From positions 3,410,001-3,474,000 of the forward strand of contig NZ_CP114903.1 in NCBI RefSeq assembly GCF_027497255.1: a stretch of DNA of 64,000 nucleotides, written 5' to 3'. The position numbers and the translations under genes were made by a program. Below, piece by piece: positions 49,547-60,178 of this stretch. The notes under the pieces are model-generated. The model was given only the letters and a program-made list of their open reading frames with translations, searched no databases and was not told the origin of the DNA. Position 1 is the first letter of the stretch. Each line of letters opens with the position of its first letter. This DNA is from Micromonospora sp. WMMD882. Lineage in GTDB: Bacteria; Actinomycetota; Actinomycetes; Mycobacteriales; Micromonosporaceae.

Positions 49547-52500
49547 GTGAGTAAACCCCGCAACCTGGGCCGGCGTACCTCCGCCGCGCTCTTCGCGTCC
49601 GTCATGGCGGCCGGCGCCATGACCGGGGCGGGTGCTGCCGCCACCGCGAGCGCCGCTCCGTCCGCGCCCGACTCCGCGCCGGCCACCGCCGCCGAAGCGC
49701 TGGGCTCGCACGACGCCAAGCTGCTCGCCGAGGCCGAAGCCAGCAAGGCCCCCACCGTCACGATGATCGTCGCCGCCGAGAAGGGCGCGACCAAGTCCGT
49801 CGCCGACGGCGTGAAGAAGCTGGGCGGCTCGGTCAGCGAGCGCTACGACACCATCGGCTACGTGCTGGCCAAGGTGCCCACCGACAAGGCGCTCAAGGCC
49901 GCCGCCCTGCCCGGTGTCTCCGCCGTGGACCTGGACGAGAAGATCCAGCTTCCGGACCCGAAGCCCGAGGCGGGCTCCGCCGGCAAGGCCGCCCCGCAGG
50001 CGGCGGCGGTCGTCGCGCCGGGCGCGGACACCCCGGCGGCGAACCCGTTCATGCCGACCAACGAGATCGGCGCGGTCAAGTTCGTCGAGGACAACCCCGC
50101 CTGGGACGGCCGCGGCGTCACCATCGGCATCATGGACTCCGGGATCGACCTGGACCACCCGGCGTTGCAGCAGACCACCACCGGCGAACGCAAGATCGTC
50201 GACTGGGTCACCGCCACCGACCCGCTGGAGGACGCGAGCTGGCGGGCGATGATCACCGAGGTCACCGGCCCGACGTTCACCTCCGCCGGGGCCACCTGGA
50301 CCGCCCCCGCCGGCACCTACCGGTTCAACCGGTTCAGCGAGTCGATCACCCGGACCAGCGAGCCCGCCGGTGACGTCAACCGCGACGGCGACACCACCGA
50401 CACCTGGGGCATCCTGTTCGACCCGGTGACGAACAACATCCGGGTCGACACCGACCAGGACTTCGACTTCACCGACGAGGCCGTGATGCGGCCGTACAAG
50501 GAGAAGTTCGACGTCGGGCACTTCGGCGCCGACAACCCGGCCACCGCGATCAGCGAGCGGATGCCGTTCGTGGTCGAGTACCGCAAGAACGTCGACACCA
50601 CCCCGGCCGGCGGTCCCGGCCTGGTCGACTACGTCAACATCGGCATCGTGGAGAGCGCCCACGGCACCCACGTCGCCGGCATCACCGCCGCCAACGACAT
50701 GCTCGGCAACACGGCGTTCGACGGCGCCGCCCCCGGCGCCAAGCTGGTCTCCGCCCGCGCCTGCTCCTGGGGCGGCGGCTGCACCTACGCCGCGCTCACC
50801 ACGGGCATGGCCGACCTGGTGATCAACCGCAAGGTCGACGTGATCAACATGTCGATCGGTGGTCTCCCGGCGCTCAACGACGGCAACAACGCCCGCGCCG
50901 AGCTCTACAACAACCTGATCACCACGTACGGCGTGCAGATGTTCATCTCGGCCGGCAACTCCGGTCCGGGTCTGAACACCATCGGCGACCCGTCCGCCTC
51001 GGCGAACGTGGTGAGCGTCGCGGCCAGCATCAGCAAGGACACCTGGCTGGCCAACTACGGCTCGGTGGTCAAGAAGAAGAACGCCCTGTTCAACTTCTCC
51101 TCGCGCGGCCCGCGTGAGGACGGCGGCGCGAAGCCGAACATCGCGGCCCCGGGCTCGGCGATCTCCACCATCCCGACCTGGCAGCCGGGCGGCCCGGTCG
51201 CCGAGGCCGGCTACCCGCTGGCCCCCGGCTACGGCATGTTCAACGGCACCTCGATGGCCGCCCCGCAGGCCACCGGCGGCGCCGCGCTGCTGCTCTCCGC
51301 CGCCAAGGCCACCGACAAGGGGGTCACCCCGGCCGCGCTGCGCCGGGCGATCTACTCCTCGGCCAAGCCGATCGCCGACGTCGCGACGTACGCGCAGGGC
51401 TACGGCATGTTCCACGTGCCGAGCGCCTGGAAGCTGCTCCGCAAGGGCGTCGAGACCCGCTCGTACGTCTCGGACGCGCCGGTCTGCACGGTGCTCTCCG
51501 GCCAGCTCGTCACCCCGAACCGGGGCACCGGCGTCTACAACCGGTGCGCGTCGACCGACGGCGGGCACAAGATCGGCCAGAGCAAGAGGTACCCGGTCAA
51601 GCTCACCCGGACCAGCGGCCCGGCCGGCAACATCCGGCACGACGTCACGCTGGTCGGCAACGACGGCACCTTCAAGGCTCCGGCCAGCGTGGTGCTGCCG
51701 CTGAACAAGACCGTCACCGTCCAGGTCACCGCCAAGCCGGCCACCGCCGGGGCGCACGGGGCCATCCTGACCGTGGACGACCCGGCCACCTCGGTGATCG
51801 ACTTCGAGGTGTCCACCGTGGTGGTCGCCGGCAACGACACCAGGAAGCCGGACTTCCGGTTCTCCGCCGAGGGCTCGGTCGACCGGAACAGCTTCACGTC
51901 GTACTTCGTCACCGTGCCGCCGGGCACGGGCGCGCTCCAGGTGAACCTCGGCGGCATCGCCACCGGTTCGCAGACCCGGTTCGTCGCCTTCAACCCGTAC
52001 GGCGTTCCGGTGGACAGCACCTCCAGCCTGAACTGCTACACCAACTTCGCCTCGGCCTGCTCCGCGTTCGAGCGGGACTACCAGAACCCGATCGCGGGCG
52101 TCTGGGAGATCGAGGTGGAGTCGCGTCGTACGTCGCCGGCGCTGAACAACCCGTTCCAGCTCACCGCGCGGATCCAGGGTGTCGCGGTGTCGCCGGCCGT
52201 GCTGGAGCTGCCGGCGGTCGAGGCCGGCAAGGCCACCCCGGTGACCTGGTCGCTGACCAACACCTTCGGTCCGGTCACCGTGACCGGCCAGGGCGGTCCG
52301 CTGTCCAGCGTGCACGCCGAGCGGCCGACCATCGCCGAGGGCGCGTCGACCGAGTACGTCGTCGAGGTGCCGGCCGGCGCGGCCACCTTCAGTGCCCGGA
52401 TCGGCAACCCGGCCAACGCCAGCGCCGACCTGGACCTGTACGTCTACCGGGGCGCCACCGAGGTCGGCCGCGCGGCCGACGGTGACTCGGAGGAGGCGGT

Positions 52501-52804
52501 GACCCTGGTCAACCCGGTCGCCGGCACCTACCGGGTGGTGGTCGAGGGGTACGCGGTCGACGGGGCCGGTGGCAGCACCGCCTACGACTACCGGGACTCC
52601 TTCTCGGCCGCCGCCCTGGGCACGCTGTCCGCCCCGAGCAGCCCGATCACGCTGGCGAACGGCGCGACCGGCGCGCTGACCGGCACGGTCACCGCCCAGT
52701 CCGTTCCGGCGGCCGGCCGTTCGCTCTTCGGTGAGCTGGCCGTGGTCACCAACGAGGGCGCGGTCGTCGGCCGCGGCGCGGTCTCGATCGGCGCGGTCAA
52801 CTGA
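49547..52804 (+). CDS. Large secreted S8 (subtilisin-like) serine peptidase
   Basis: 1085 residues. Signal peptide (about 1-40, ending in ASA), an I9-like propeptide (about 60-130), then the catalytic triad Asp197 (IMDSGIDLDHP), His372 (AHGTHVAGI) and Ser569 (NGTSMAAP). The Asp-His distance of 175 residues is far longer than in subtilisin and recalls the insertion in tripeptidyl-peptidase II-type subtilases. The last 450 residues form beta-rich domains, including a PPC-like segment (ANASADLDLYVYRG). GTG 49547 with GGAGGAAGAG. Confidence 0.93.
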   Translation: MSKPRNLGRRTSAALFASVMAAGAMTGAGAAATASAAPSAPDSAPATAAEALGSHDAKLLAEAEASKAPTVTMIVAAEKGATKSVADGVKKLGGSVSERYDTIGYVLAKVPTDKALKAAALPGVSAVDLDEKIQLPDPKPEAGSAGKAAPQAAAVVAPGADTPAANPFMPTNEIGAVKFVEDNPAWDGRGVTIGIMDSGIDLDHPALQQTTTGERKIVDWVTATDPLEDASWRAMITEVTGPTFTSAGATWTAPAGTYRFNRFSESITRTSEPAGDVNRDGDTTDTWGILFDPVTNNIRVDTDQDFDFTDEAVMRPYKEKFDVGHFGADNPATAISERMPFVVEYRKNVDTTPAGGPGLVDYVNIGIVESAHGTHVAGITAANDMLGNTAFDGAAPGAKLVSARACSWGGGCTYAALTTGMADLVINRKVDVINMSIGGLPALNDGNNARAELYNNLITTYGVQMFISAGNSGPGLNTIGDPSASANVVSVAASISKDTWLANYGSVVKKKNALFNFSSRGPREDGGAKPNIAAPGSAISTIPTWQPGGPVAEAGYPLAPGYGMFNGTSMAAPQATGGAALLLSAAKATDKGVTPAALRRAIYSSAKPIADVATYAQGYGMFHVPSAWKLLRKGVETRSYVSDAPVCTVLSGQLVTPNRGTGVYNRCASTDGGHKIGQSKRYPVKLTRTSGPAGNIRHDVTLVGNDGTFKAPASVVLPLNKTVTVQVTAKPATAGAHGAILTVDDPATSVIDFEVSTVVVAGNDTRKPDFRFSAEGSVDRNSFTSYFVTVPPGTGALQVNLGGIATGSQTRFVAFNPYGVPVDSTSSLNCYTNFASACSAFERDYQNPIAGVWEIEVESRRTSPALNNPFQLTARIQGVAVSPAVLELPAVEAGKATPVTWSLTNTFGPVTVTGQGGPLSSVHAERPTIAEGASTEYVVEVPAGAATFSARIGNPANASADLDLYVYRGATEVGRAADGDSEEAVTLVNPVAGTYRVVVEGYAVDGAGGSTAYDYRDSFSAAALGTLSAPSSPITLANGATGALTGTVTAQSVPAAGRSLFGELAVVTNEGAVVGRGAVSIGAVN

Positions 52805-52825
52805 CCCACCCGTAACACCCACCAC

Positions 52826-52870
52826 CGACCGGAGCCCGGTCCCGCCGCCAGCGGGGCCGGGCTCCGGTCG
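52826..52870 (+). terminator. Terminator of the subtilase gene
   Basis: A 14-bp perfect stem (52826-52839 with 52857-52870), 21 bases after the stop codon. Confidence 0.75.
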
Positions 52871-52946
52871 TCTCCCGTCTCCGGCCGCCGACGCGGACCC
52901 GGCCCGGGTCAGCGCCCCCGCCCGCCGACGCCGACGCCGACCCGGC

Positions 52947-53085
52947 GCGGTCCGGCCCGGCCTGGTGCGGCCCGGCCTGGTGCGGCCCGGCCTGGTGCGG
53001 CCCGGCCTGGTGCGGTCCGGTGCGGCCCGTCCCGGCCTGGTGCGGTCCGGTGCGGTCCGGTCCCGGTGCACGGTCCGGCCCGCCG
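52947..53085. repeat. 15-bp tandem repeat array
   Basis: The unit TGCGGCCCGGCCTGG is repeated four times in near-perfect tandem (about 52965-53000) and continues as TGCGGTCCGG variants to about 53085. It lies in the 312-bp gap between the subtilase and the convergent lipoprotein gene; no other content is seen there. Confidence 0.75.
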
Positions 53086-53116
53086 ACGCGGGTCCGGCCG
53101 ACGCTCCGCCGGGCCG

Positions 53117-53584
53117 TCAGGCCGGCTTGGCCGTCTCCACCAGGAACGGCGTGCCCTGCTGGCAGGTGGTCATCAGGTCCGGCTGGGCCTTGCCGGTGAC
53201 GGTCAGCTTCGCCCCCGCCTTGATCACGTCGCGCGGCCCGCCGACCAGCAGGTACTCGCCGAGCAGCAGGCAGCCGGGCTCCACGCCGGAGGTGACGGTG
53301 CCGGTGACGACCGCCCCGCCGGGGGCGCTCGACGACTTGCCGGGGCCGCCCGGTGGCCACTGCGTCGGCTGCCCGGTGCCGGACGGGCCGGCCGACGGCC
53401 GGATGCCCGGCTCGCTGGGGGCGGCCGGATCGGTCGGCTCGCTGCTGGGGGTCACCGGGGCTCCTGTCTGACCGGGGCTGGCCGTGGCGCCGCCGGGGCT
53501 GTCGTCGCCGCCGTCCTGGCCGGCGCAGGCGCTCAACGCCAGGCAGGCGACCAGGACCGGCAGCGCGATCCGATACGTTCTCAT
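53117..53584 (-). CDS. Small lipoprotein of unknown function
   Basis: 155 residues. Signal peptide with lipobox LALSACAGQ, a Pro/Ser/Gly-rich linker (about 30-85), and a 70-residue domain ([43 protein letters not shown]) with two cysteines that could pair. No family recognised; the fold of the last part looks like a small beta-barrel. ATG 53584. Confidence 0.78.
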   Translation of the reverse strand: MRTYRIALPVLVACLALSACAGQDGGDDSPGGATASPGQTGAPVTPSSEPTDPAAPSEPGIRPSAGPSGTGQPTQWPPGGPGKSSSAPGGAVVTGTVTSGVEPGCLLLGEYLLVGGPRDVIKAGAKLTVTGKAQPDLMTTCQQGTPFLVETAKPA

Positions 53585-53631
53585 GTCCGTTCAGACGCTC
53601 CCGACGCCGGATCCGTTCCCCACCGGCCGGG

Positions 53632-54624
53632 TCAACGGCCGGTGGCGGCGGCCCGCATGTCCCGCCTGAGCTCCTGCGGCAGCGAGAAGGTCAGCCGCTC
53701 GTTGGCGGTGACGACCTCCTCCACGTCGGTGAAGCCGCGTGCCGCGAGATGCGCGACGACCTCCTGGACCAGCTCCTCCGGCACGCTCGCGCCGGAGGTG
53801 AGCCCGACCGTGCCGGCCCCGGCCAGCCAGGCGTCGTCGATCTCGGAGGCGAAGTCGACGAGGTGGCCGGCGCGGGCCCCGGCGTCCAGGGCCACCTCGA
53901 CCAGCCGTACCGAGTTGGACGAGTTGCGCGAGCCGACGACGATCACGACGTCGCACTGCGGCGCGATCTCCTTGACCACGTGCTGGCGGTTGGAGGTGGC
54001 GTAGCAGATGTCGTCGCTCGGCGGGGACTGGAGCATCGGCAGCCGCTTCTTCAGCCGGGCCACGGTCTCCATCGTCTCGTCCACCGACAGCGTGGTCTGG
54101 GACAGCCAGACGACCTTGTCCGGGTCCCGGACGGTCACCCGGTCGGCGTCCTCCGGGCCGTCCACGAGCTGGATGTGCGCGGGCGCCTCACCGGCGGTGC
54201 CGATGACCTCCTCGTGCCCCTCGTGGCCGATCAGCAGGATGTCGTAGTCCTCGGCGGCGAACCGCTTCGCCTCGTGGTGCACCTTGGTCACCAGCGGGCA
54301 GGTGGCGTCGATGGCCTTGAGCGAGCGGGCCCGGGCCTGCTCGTGGACTTCGGGGGCCACGCCGTGCGCGGAGAAGATCACGGTGGCCCCCTCGGGGACC
54401 TCCTCGTTCTCCTCCACGAAGATCGCGCCCTGGGCCTCCAGCGTCCGCACCACGTGCTTGTTGTGCACGATCTGCTTGCGTACGTAGATCGGGGCGCCGT
54501 AGAGCTTGAGCGCCTCCTCCACGGTCTGCACCGCGCGGTCGACGCCCGCGCAGTAACCGCGGGGCCGGGCCAGGAGCACGCGCTTGCCGGTCTGCTGGGG
54601 GGTGGTCGCCTGATCCTCGTTCAC
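53632..54624 (-). CDS. ispH: 4-hydroxy-3-methylbut-2-enyl diphosphate reductase
   Basis: 330 residues. Three cysteines for the Fe-S cluster are in [23 protein letters not shown] and [11 protein letters not shown], with substrate motifs [17 protein letters not shown] and the NSSNSVRL loop. It performs the last step of the MEP isoprenoid pathway. GTG start at 54624. The gene is divergent from xseA across 105 bp. Confidence 0.96.
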   Translation of the reverse strand: MNEDQATTPQQTGKRVLLARPRGYCAGVDRAVQTVEEALKLYGAPIYVRKQIVHNKHVVRTLEAQGAIFVEENEEVPEGATVIFSAHGVAPEVHEQARARSLKAIDATCPLVTKVHHEAKRFAAEDYDILLIGHEGHEEVIGTAGEAPAHIQLVDGPEDADRVTVRDPDKVVWLSQTTLSVDETMETVARLKKRLPMLQSPPSDDICYATSNRQHVVKEIAPQCDVVIVVGSRNSSNSVRLVEVALDAGARAGHLVDFASEIDDAWLAGAGTVGLTSGASVPEELVQEVVAHLAARGFTDVEEVVTANERLTFSLPQELRRDMRAAATGR

Positions 54625-54716
54625 CCGCCCATCGTACGTGCCGCCCCGACGCCGGCCAGTCGATCATGCCGGGCCCGGCGGCCCGCGGCCGGCGCGGGCC
54701 TGCGGGCCGGGGGCCG

Positions 54717-54722
54717 TAGGGT
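54717..54722 (+). promoter_or_regulatory. -10 box for leaderless xseA transcript
   Basis: TAGGGT, 7 bases before GTG 54730. It decides between several in-frame GTG codons (54721, 54727, 54730). Confidence 0.5.
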
Positions 54723-54729
54723 GGGCGTG

Positions 54730-56076
54730 GTGGGTGAGGATGTCGCGCGCAGCACGGCCGACGAGCCGTGGCCGGTACGGGTGGTCAGCCAGAAGGTCGG
54801 AGCGTGGATCGCCCGGCTCGGCTGGGTCTGGGTCGACGGCCAGGTGGCGCAGATCAGCCGACGCCCCGGCGCGACCACCGTGTTCCTCACCCTGCGGGAC
54901 CCGTCGGCCGACCTCAGCCTGACCGTCACCACCAGCCGGGACGTGCTCGACGCCGGCGCGCCCGAGCTGCGCGAGGGGGCCCGGGTGGTGCTGCACGCCA
55001 AGCCGGAGTTCTACGCGGCCCGGGGCACGCTCAGTCTGCGCGCCGACGAGATCCGCCAGGTCGGTCTCGGTGAGCTGCTGGCCCGGCTGGAGAAACTCAA
55101 GAAGCTGCTCGCCGCCGAGGGGCTGTTCGACCGGGCGCGCAAACGCCGGCCACCGTTCCTGCCCGGCCGGGTGGGCCTGGTCACCGGGCGCGCCTCGGCC
55201 GCCGAGCGGGACGTGCTGACCAACGCCCGACGCCGCTGGCCGGCGGTGGAGTTCCGTACCGTGAACGTCGCGGTGCAGGGGCCGGGCGCGGTCGGGCAGA
55301 TCGTCGACGCGCTCCGGGCGCTCGACGCGGACCCGTCGGTCGACGTGATCGTCGTCGCCCGGGGCGGCGGCAGCATCGAGGACCTGCTCCCCTTCTCCGA
55401 CGAGGCGCTCTGCCGGGCGGTGTTCGGCTGCCGTACGCCGGTGGTCAGCGCGATCGGCCACGAGACGGACACGCCGCTGCTCGACTACGTCGCGGACGTA
55501 CGCGCCTCCACTCCCACCGACGCGGCCAAGCGGATCGTGCCCGACCTGGCCGAGGAGACCCGACTTATCCGGCAGGCCCGGCACCGGCTGGAACGGTCGG
55601 TCCGCAACCTGGTCGACCGGGAGTCGCACCGGCTCGACCTGCTCCGGTCCCGCCCGGTGCTGGCCCGCCCGCAGGTGATGGTGGAGCAGCGGGCGGCGGA
55701 CGTGGCGGCGCTGCGTGCCCGGACCGACCGCTGCCTGGAGCACCGGCTCGGCACCGCCGAGGCCGACCTGCGGCACATCCTGGCCCGGCTGCGCGCGCTC
55801 TCCCCGGCCGCCACCCTGGAGCGCGGCTACGCGATCGTGCGCCGCGCCGACGGGCACGTGGTCCGGGCCGTCGCCGAGGTGGGGCCGGGCGATCCGGTAC
55901 GGGTACGCCTGGCCGCCGGCGAGTTCGCCGCCACCGTCGACGCCGCCCCCGCCGCAGCCACCGCCGACGCCGCGTCGGCCCGGACGCCGCCCGCTGCCAC
56001 GTCGGCCCGGACGCCCGCCGACGCCGCGTCGGCCCGGACCGCGCCGGTGGGCGGCCCGGCGGCGGTGGACGGCTGA
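54730..56076 (+). CDS. xseA: Exodeoxyribonuclease VII large subunit
   Basis: 448 residues. OB-fold domain at about 15-110 ([14 protein letters not shown]), then the Exo VII catalytic region with [41 protein letters not shown] and [23 protein letters not shown] (the last split here as [12 protein letters not shown] and [11 protein letters not shown]), and a long helical C-terminal half. It degrades single-stranded DNA with XseB. The last 40 residues are an Ala/Ser/Arg/Thr repeat ([13 protein letters not shown] units) not seen in typical XseA. Confidence 0.94.
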   Translation: MGEDVARSTADEPWPVRVVSQKVGAWIARLGWVWVDGQVAQISRRPGATTVFLTLRDPSADLSLTVTTSRDVLDAGAPELREGARVVLHAKPEFYAARGTLSLRADEIRQVGLGELLARLEKLKKLLAAEGLFDRARKRRPPFLPGRVGLVTGRASAAERDVLTNARRRWPAVEFRTVNVAVQGPGAVGQIVDALRALDADPSVDVIVVARGGGSIEDLLPFSDEALCRAVFGCRTPVVSAIGHETDTPLLDYVADVRASTPTDAAKRIVPDLAEETRLIRQARHRLERSVRNLVDRESHRLDLLRSRPVLARPQVMVEQRAADVAALRARTDRCLEHRLGTAEADLRHILARLRALSPAATLERGYAIVRRADGHVVRAVAEVGPGDPVRVRLAAGEFAATVDAAPAAATADAASARTPPAATSARTPADAASARTAPVGGPAAVDG

Positions 56077-56100
56077 GCCGGATGTGGTGGGATGGCAGGG

Positions 56101-56313
56101 ATGACTGACGACACGTTGGACGAGCAGCTCAGCTACGAGCAGGCGCGCGCCGAGCTGGCCTCGGTGGTCGAGCGGCTGGAAGCGGGCGGCACCTCGCTGG
56201 AGGAGTCACTGGCGCTGTGGGAGCGGGGCGAGCGGCTGGCCGACATCTGCCAGCGCCGGCTGGACGGCGCCCGCGCCCGGCTGAGCCCCACTGCCCCACC
56301 TGCCGCCGGTTGA
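56101..56313 (+). CDS. xseB: Exodeoxyribonuclease VII small subunit
   Basis: 70 residues, the usual size. LSYEQARAELASVVERLEAGG and LEESLALWERGERLADICQ are the two-helix XseB signature. It follows xseA by 24 bp and forms the Exo VII complex. ATG 56101 was preferred over ATG 56092. Confidence 0.94.
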   Translation: MTDDTLDEQLSYEQARAELASVVERLEAGGTSLEESLALWERGERLADICQRRLDGARARLSPTAPPAAG

Positions 56314-56378
56314 CCACGAGGTCGTCGTGACCCGCGCCGCCGGCCGGCAGCGACGACCCCGGGCCGGCGGCGCCGCTG

Positions 56379-57233
56379 TCAGCCGAGCAGCTTGTAGACG
56401 TCGTCGGAGGCTTCCACCACCTGGCCGGCGGGGGGCTGCTGGACCGGGGTGGTCGCGCCGTAGTCGGCGTAGGTGATCAGCAGGTTCCGGGCCTTGGCGT
56501 CACCGGCGGCCGGGATCTCGACGCCGAACTCGGTGAGCCGGCCCTGGGCGTCCAGCTTCGCGGTGAACGGCAGCGCCGACGCCTTGCCGGCGAGCGCCCG
56601 TACGGTGGCGGCGTCCAGCACCTTGGAGTCGCCGACCCTGGTCGCGTCCAGGGTGCCGGCGTACATGCCCGCGCCGGTCTTCCGCACGTCGGTGACCGCC
56701 CTGGTCAGCGCCTCGCTGCCCGCCGGGTCGACGTCGGTGAAGTCGAACGCCAGCCGGTCGAGGCCCTTGATCCGGCTACGGTCGAGGTGCTGGTACTTGC
56801 CGGACGTCACGTCGGCCGGCGCGGCGGTGGCCATCGCGCCCCCGAGCTGCACCTTCACCCAGGTGTCGGTGTCCACGAAGACCAGGTGCAGCTCCATGGA
56901 GAGGTCGTCCGAGGCGTCGCCGCCGGTCAGGCTCATCTCGGCGCTCCGGGTCGGCAGGTGCACCCTGCCGGCCCCGTCGAGCCCGCCGCCGGCGATGGTG
57001 AAGCTGAAGTCGCCCTTGCTGAGCTCCCTGGTCGAGGCGAGCAGGGCCGCCCGGGCCTCCGGGTCGCCCGCCGGCGCGGCCGGGGAGCCGTCCGCCGGGG
57101 TGGCCGGGGGGCCGCCCGCCGACGGCCCGGCGGCCGGCGTCCCACCGGCGGTGTCCGCCGACCCGCAGGCGGTGAGAGCGGGTACGAGCAGGGAGGCGGC
57201 CAGCACGCCGGCGCTCCACCGTCGAATCCTCAT
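56379..57233 (-). CDS. LppX/LprAFG-like lipoprotein
   Basis: 284 residues. Signal peptide with lipobox LVPALTACGS, an Ala/Pro/Gly linker (about 30-60), and a domain with the LppX_LprAFG pattern (STRELSKGDFSFTIAGG; VDTDTWVKVQL; SRIKGLDRLAFDFTDVDP; DAQGRLTEFGVEIP). In mycobacteria this family (LprG, LppX) carries triacylated glycolipids across the periplasm. ATG 57233 gives a proper signal peptide; longer frames upstream do not. Confidence 0.85.
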   Translation of the reverse strand: MRIRRWSAGVLAASLLVPALTACGSADTAGGTPAAGPSAGGPPATPADGSPAAPAGDPEARAALLASTRELSKGDFSFTIAGGGLDGAGRVHLPTRSAEMSLTGGDASDDLSMELHLVFVDTDTWVKVQLGGAMATAAPADVTSGKYQHLDRSRIKGLDRLAFDFTDVDPAGSEALTRAVTDVRKTGAGMYAGTLDATRVGDSKVLDAATVRALAGKASALPFTAKLDAQGRLTEFGVEIPAAGDAKARNLLITYADYGATTPVQQPPAGQVVEASDDVYKLLG

Positions 57234-57341
57234 GTGCTGTCTCCAGACGTCGTCCCGGCGCGGCGCGGCGCCGGAGGGTGCGGGGTACCGGTGGACGGGA
57301 ACCACCCGTCCGGGCGGTATCTACCCGATTCGCCGCGCGCT

Positions 57342-57938
57342 CTACCGGACGGCGTCGGCGAGTTCCCGTAGCTCGGTCTCGCCCGCGTCGCCCACCACGA
57401 TCACCGTGCGGTCCGGTTCGAGCAGCACCAGGGCCCGCTCGCTGCCCCGGGCGGTGTACCGCTGCCAGCTCCGCCCGTCCAGGTCGAGCGCGCCCTGAGG
57501 CCGGCTCTGGTCGGTCAGCTCCGCCGGCAGCAGCTTCTCGGCCGGCACGTTCCCCTGCACGAGCTGGACGCCCCGGCCCTCCGGGGTCAGGTAGCCCAGC
57601 CGCAGCGTCGACCCGTCGCCGGACTGCCGGAACCGGGCGTTGACGGTGCGCCAGCCGTCGCCCAGCCCGGACGGCTCGGCGACCGGGAAGGCGTCGGCCG
57701 CCCGGGCCTGCTCCACGGCCGGCGCCGGGTCGACGACGGTCGGCTGCTCCCCGCCGAGGAAGCCCCGGTAGAAGGCGACCAGCAGGGCGATCGGGATCAG
57801 CAGCACCAGCAACGACAGGGCCATGTCCTTCGGCGAGCGCGCGGACCGCCCACCGCCGGCGGGCGCGGCCGACGGGGGCGACGGCGGCTGGCCGTCCGGC
57901 GGGGTCGGGTCGGCGGGTACACGGTCTGCGGGCTCCAC
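57342..57938 (-). CDS. DUF4245 membrane protein
   Basis: 198 residues. A Pro-rich N-terminus (1-35), one TM helix (about 38-60) and an extracytoplasmic domain (about 80-198) with LGDGWRTVNARFRQ, LRLGYLTPEGRGVQLVQ and RSWQRYTARGSERALVLL, the DUF4245 pattern. The gene lies next to glpX in many actinobacteria. Function unknown. GTG 57938 with GGAGGG upstream. Confidence 0.85.
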   Translation of the reverse strand: MEPADRVPADPTPPDGQPPSPPSAAPAGGGRSARSPKDMALSLLVLLIPIALLVAFYRGFLGGEQPTVVDPAPAVEQARAADAFPVAEPSGLGDGWRTVNARFRQSGDGSTLRLGYLTPEGRGVQLVQGNVPAEKLLPAELTDQSRPQGALDLDGRSWQRYTARGSERALVLLEPDRTVIVVGDAGETELRELADAVR

Positions 57939-58115
57939 CCCTCCATCTTGGCAGCACCCGGGTTGCCCCGATCCCGGCCACCTCGCCCCTCGACGGCGTT
58001 AGGTTGACCACCGTGTGAGGGTGTTTCCCCGGCCCACGTGTGAGGATCGGCGACACAGCCGGCGGCGGGACGTACCGCCGGTCCACCCCGCACCGTCGCG
58101 AGGAGGAAGGCCGTC

Positions 58116-59147
58116 ATGACCAACACCAGGACGCGGACCCCGCAGGATCTCGACCGTAACCTCGCCCTCGACCTGGTCCGGGTCACCGAGGCGGCGGCGA
58201 TGGCCGCCGGTCGGTGGGTCGGCCGCGGCGACAAGGAGGGTGGCGACGGGGCGGCCGTCGACGCCATGCGCAAGCTGATCAACTCGATCCCGATGCGGGG
58301 TGTCGTGGTGATCGGCGAGGGCGAGAAGGACAACGCCCCGATGCTGTTCAACGGCGAGCAGGTCGGCGACGGCAGCGGCCCCGAGGTGGACGTGGCGGTC
58401 GACCCGATCGACGGCACCACCCTGATGAGCAAGGGCATGCCGAACGCGCTCGCGGTGCTCGCGGTCGCCGAGCGGGGCGCGATGTTCGACCCGAGCGCGG
58501 TCTTCTACATGGAGAAGCTGGCCGTCGGCCCGGCCTACGCCGACGTGGTCGACATCGACGCCGGGGTCACCGAGAACCTGCGCCGGATCGCCCGGGTCAA
58601 GGGCTGCGACGTCGCCGAGGTGACGGTCTGCGTCCTGGACCGGCCGCGCCACGACGACCTGGTCAGGCAGATCCGGCGGACCGGGGCGGGCATCCGGTTC
58701 ATCTCCGACGGCGACATCGCCGGGGCCATCGCCGCCGCCCGGGGCGAGTCGGGCGTCGACGTGCTGTTGGGCATCGGCGGCACCCCGGAGGGGATCACCG
58801 CGGCCTGCGCGCTCAAGTGCATGGGCGGCATGTTGCAGGCCAAGCTCTGGCCCCGCGACGACGCCGAACGCGCCAGGGCCCTCGACGCCGGCCACGACCT
58901 GGACCGGGTGCTGACCACCGACGACCTGGTCACCGGGGACAACTGCTTCTTCGTGGCGACCGGCATCACCTCCGGTGACCTGCTGCGCGGCGTCAGCTAC
59001 CAGGACGGTGGGGCGTACACGCAGTCGATCGTCATGCGGTCCAAGAGCGGCACCATCCGGGTGATCGACTCGTACCACCGGCTGGAGAAGCTGGCCCTCT
59101 ACTCGGCTGTCGACTTCGACGGCCGTCCGCTGGCCGAGCAGGAGTGA
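58116..59147 (+). CDS. glpX: Class II fructose-1,6-bisphosphatase
   Basis: 343 residues. Metal/substrate motifs [38 protein letters not shown] and [21 protein letters not shown] are typical of GlpX. It is the gluconeogenic FBPase of actinobacteria (Rv1099c type). ATG 58116 follows GAGGAGG. Divergent from DUF4245, and overlapping the next gene by 4 bp. Confidence 0.95.
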   Translation: MTNTRTRTPQDLDRNLALDLVRVTEAAAMAAGRWVGRGDKEGGDGAAVDAMRKLINSIPMRGVVVIGEGEKDNAPMLFNGEQVGDGSGPEVDVAVDPIDGTTLMSKGMPNALAVLAVAERGAMFDPSAVFYMEKLAVGPAYADVVDIDAGVTENLRRIARVKGCDVAEVTVCVLDRPRHDDLVRQIRRTGAGIRFISDGDIAGAIAAARGESGVDVLLGIGGTPEGITAACALKCMGGMLQAKLWPRDDAERARALDAGHDLDRVLTTDDLVTGDNCFFVATGITSGDLLRGVSYQDGGAYTQSIVMRSKSGTIRVIDSYHRLEKLALYSAVDFDGRPLAEQE

Positions 59148-60178
59148 CGGGCCCCGACGGGTCCGCCGCGCCGTCGGCGGCGCTGCGCGTCGCCGGGGTC
59201 GGGCTGGCCGTGCTCTCCGGCGTCGCCGTGGCGCTCCAGTCGCGGATCAACGGCGAGCTGGGCGTACGCCTCGGCGACGGGATCGCCGCGGCGGTGGTCT
59301 CCTTCGGGCTGGGTCTGCTGGTCCTGCTGGTGCTGGTGCCCGCCGTCCCGGCCGGACGGCGTGGGCTGCGCCGGTTGCGGGCGGCCCTGGGCGACGGCTC
59401 GTTGCGCCCGTGGCAGTGCCTGGGCGGGGTGTGCGGCGCGTTCCTGGTGGCCGCCCAGGGGCTCACCATCGGCACGCTCGGGGTGGCGGTGTTCACCGTG
59501 GCGGTGGTCGCCGGGCAGAGCGGCAGCAGCCTGGCGGTGGACCGGGCCGGTCTCGGCCCGGCCGGACGCCAGCCGGTCACCGTCCCCCGGCTGGCCGGCG
59601 CGGTGCTGACCGTGGTGGCCGTCCTGATCGCCGTGGGCGACCGGCTGGGCGACCCGGGCGCGCTGGTGCTGGCCCTGCTGCCGCTGCTCGCCGGGTTCGG
59701 TATCGCCTGGCAGCAGGCGGTCAACGGCCGGGTCCGGGGGGCGGCCGGCAGCGCGCTGACCGCCACGCTCGTCAACTTCGCCGTCGGCACGGTGGCGCTG
59801 CTCGCCACGCTCGCCGTGGACCTGCTGGTCCGGGGGGTGCCGACCGGCGCGTTCCCGAGCGAGCCGTGGCTCTACCTGGGTGGGCCGATCGGCATCGTGT
59901 TCATCGCGTTGGCCGCGGCGATCGTCCGGTTCACCGGGGTGCTGCTGCTCGGTCTGGCCACCATCGCCGGTCAGGTGGTGGGGGCGTTGGCGTTGGACGT
60001 CCTGCTGCCCACGGCGGCGTCGCGTCCCGGCTTCGGCACCCTGTTCGGGGCGGCCCTGACCCTGGTCGCGGTGCTGGTCGCGGCGGTCGGCCCGCCGGCG
60101 CGTCGGCGGCGCGCGGCGGTCCGACCGGCGCCGGTCACGCCGCCGGAGCGGGAAGCGCGGCGACCGTCGCGTCGATAG
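59144..60178 (+). CDS. DMT-superfamily transporter (YdcZ/DUF606 duplicated)
   Basis: 344 residues, about ten TM helices in two homologous halves. The repeated signature is [17 protein letters not shown] near the N-terminus and [22 protein letters not shown] in the middle, each followed by VxFxxGxxxLL. These are fused DUF606/YdcZ units. The substrate is unknown. GTG start overlaps the glpX stop. The last 44 bp overlap the convergent epimerase gene. Confidence 0.87.
   Translation: MTGPDGSAAPSAALRVAGVGLAVLSGVAVALQSRINGELGVRLGDGIAAAVVSFGLGLLVLLVLVPAVPAGRRGLRRLRAALGDGSLRPWQCLGGVCGAFLVAAQGLTIGTLGVAVFTVAVVAGQSGSSLAVDRAGLGPAGRQPVTVPRLAGAVLTVVAVLIAVGDRLGDPGALVLALLPLLAGFGIAWQQAVNGRVRGAAGSALTATLVNFAVGTVALLATLAVDLLVRGVPTGAFPSEPWLYLGGPIGIVFIALAAAIVRFTGVLLLGLATIAGQVVGALALDVLLPTAASRPGFGTLFGAALTLVAVLVAAVGPPARRRRAAVRPAPVTPPEREARRPSRR

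Noticed and set aside
49430..53071. 1213-codon open frame opposite the subtilase
   Set aside because: Antisense shadow of the secreted protease; no domain in the translation, and its composition is typical of reversed GC-rich codons.
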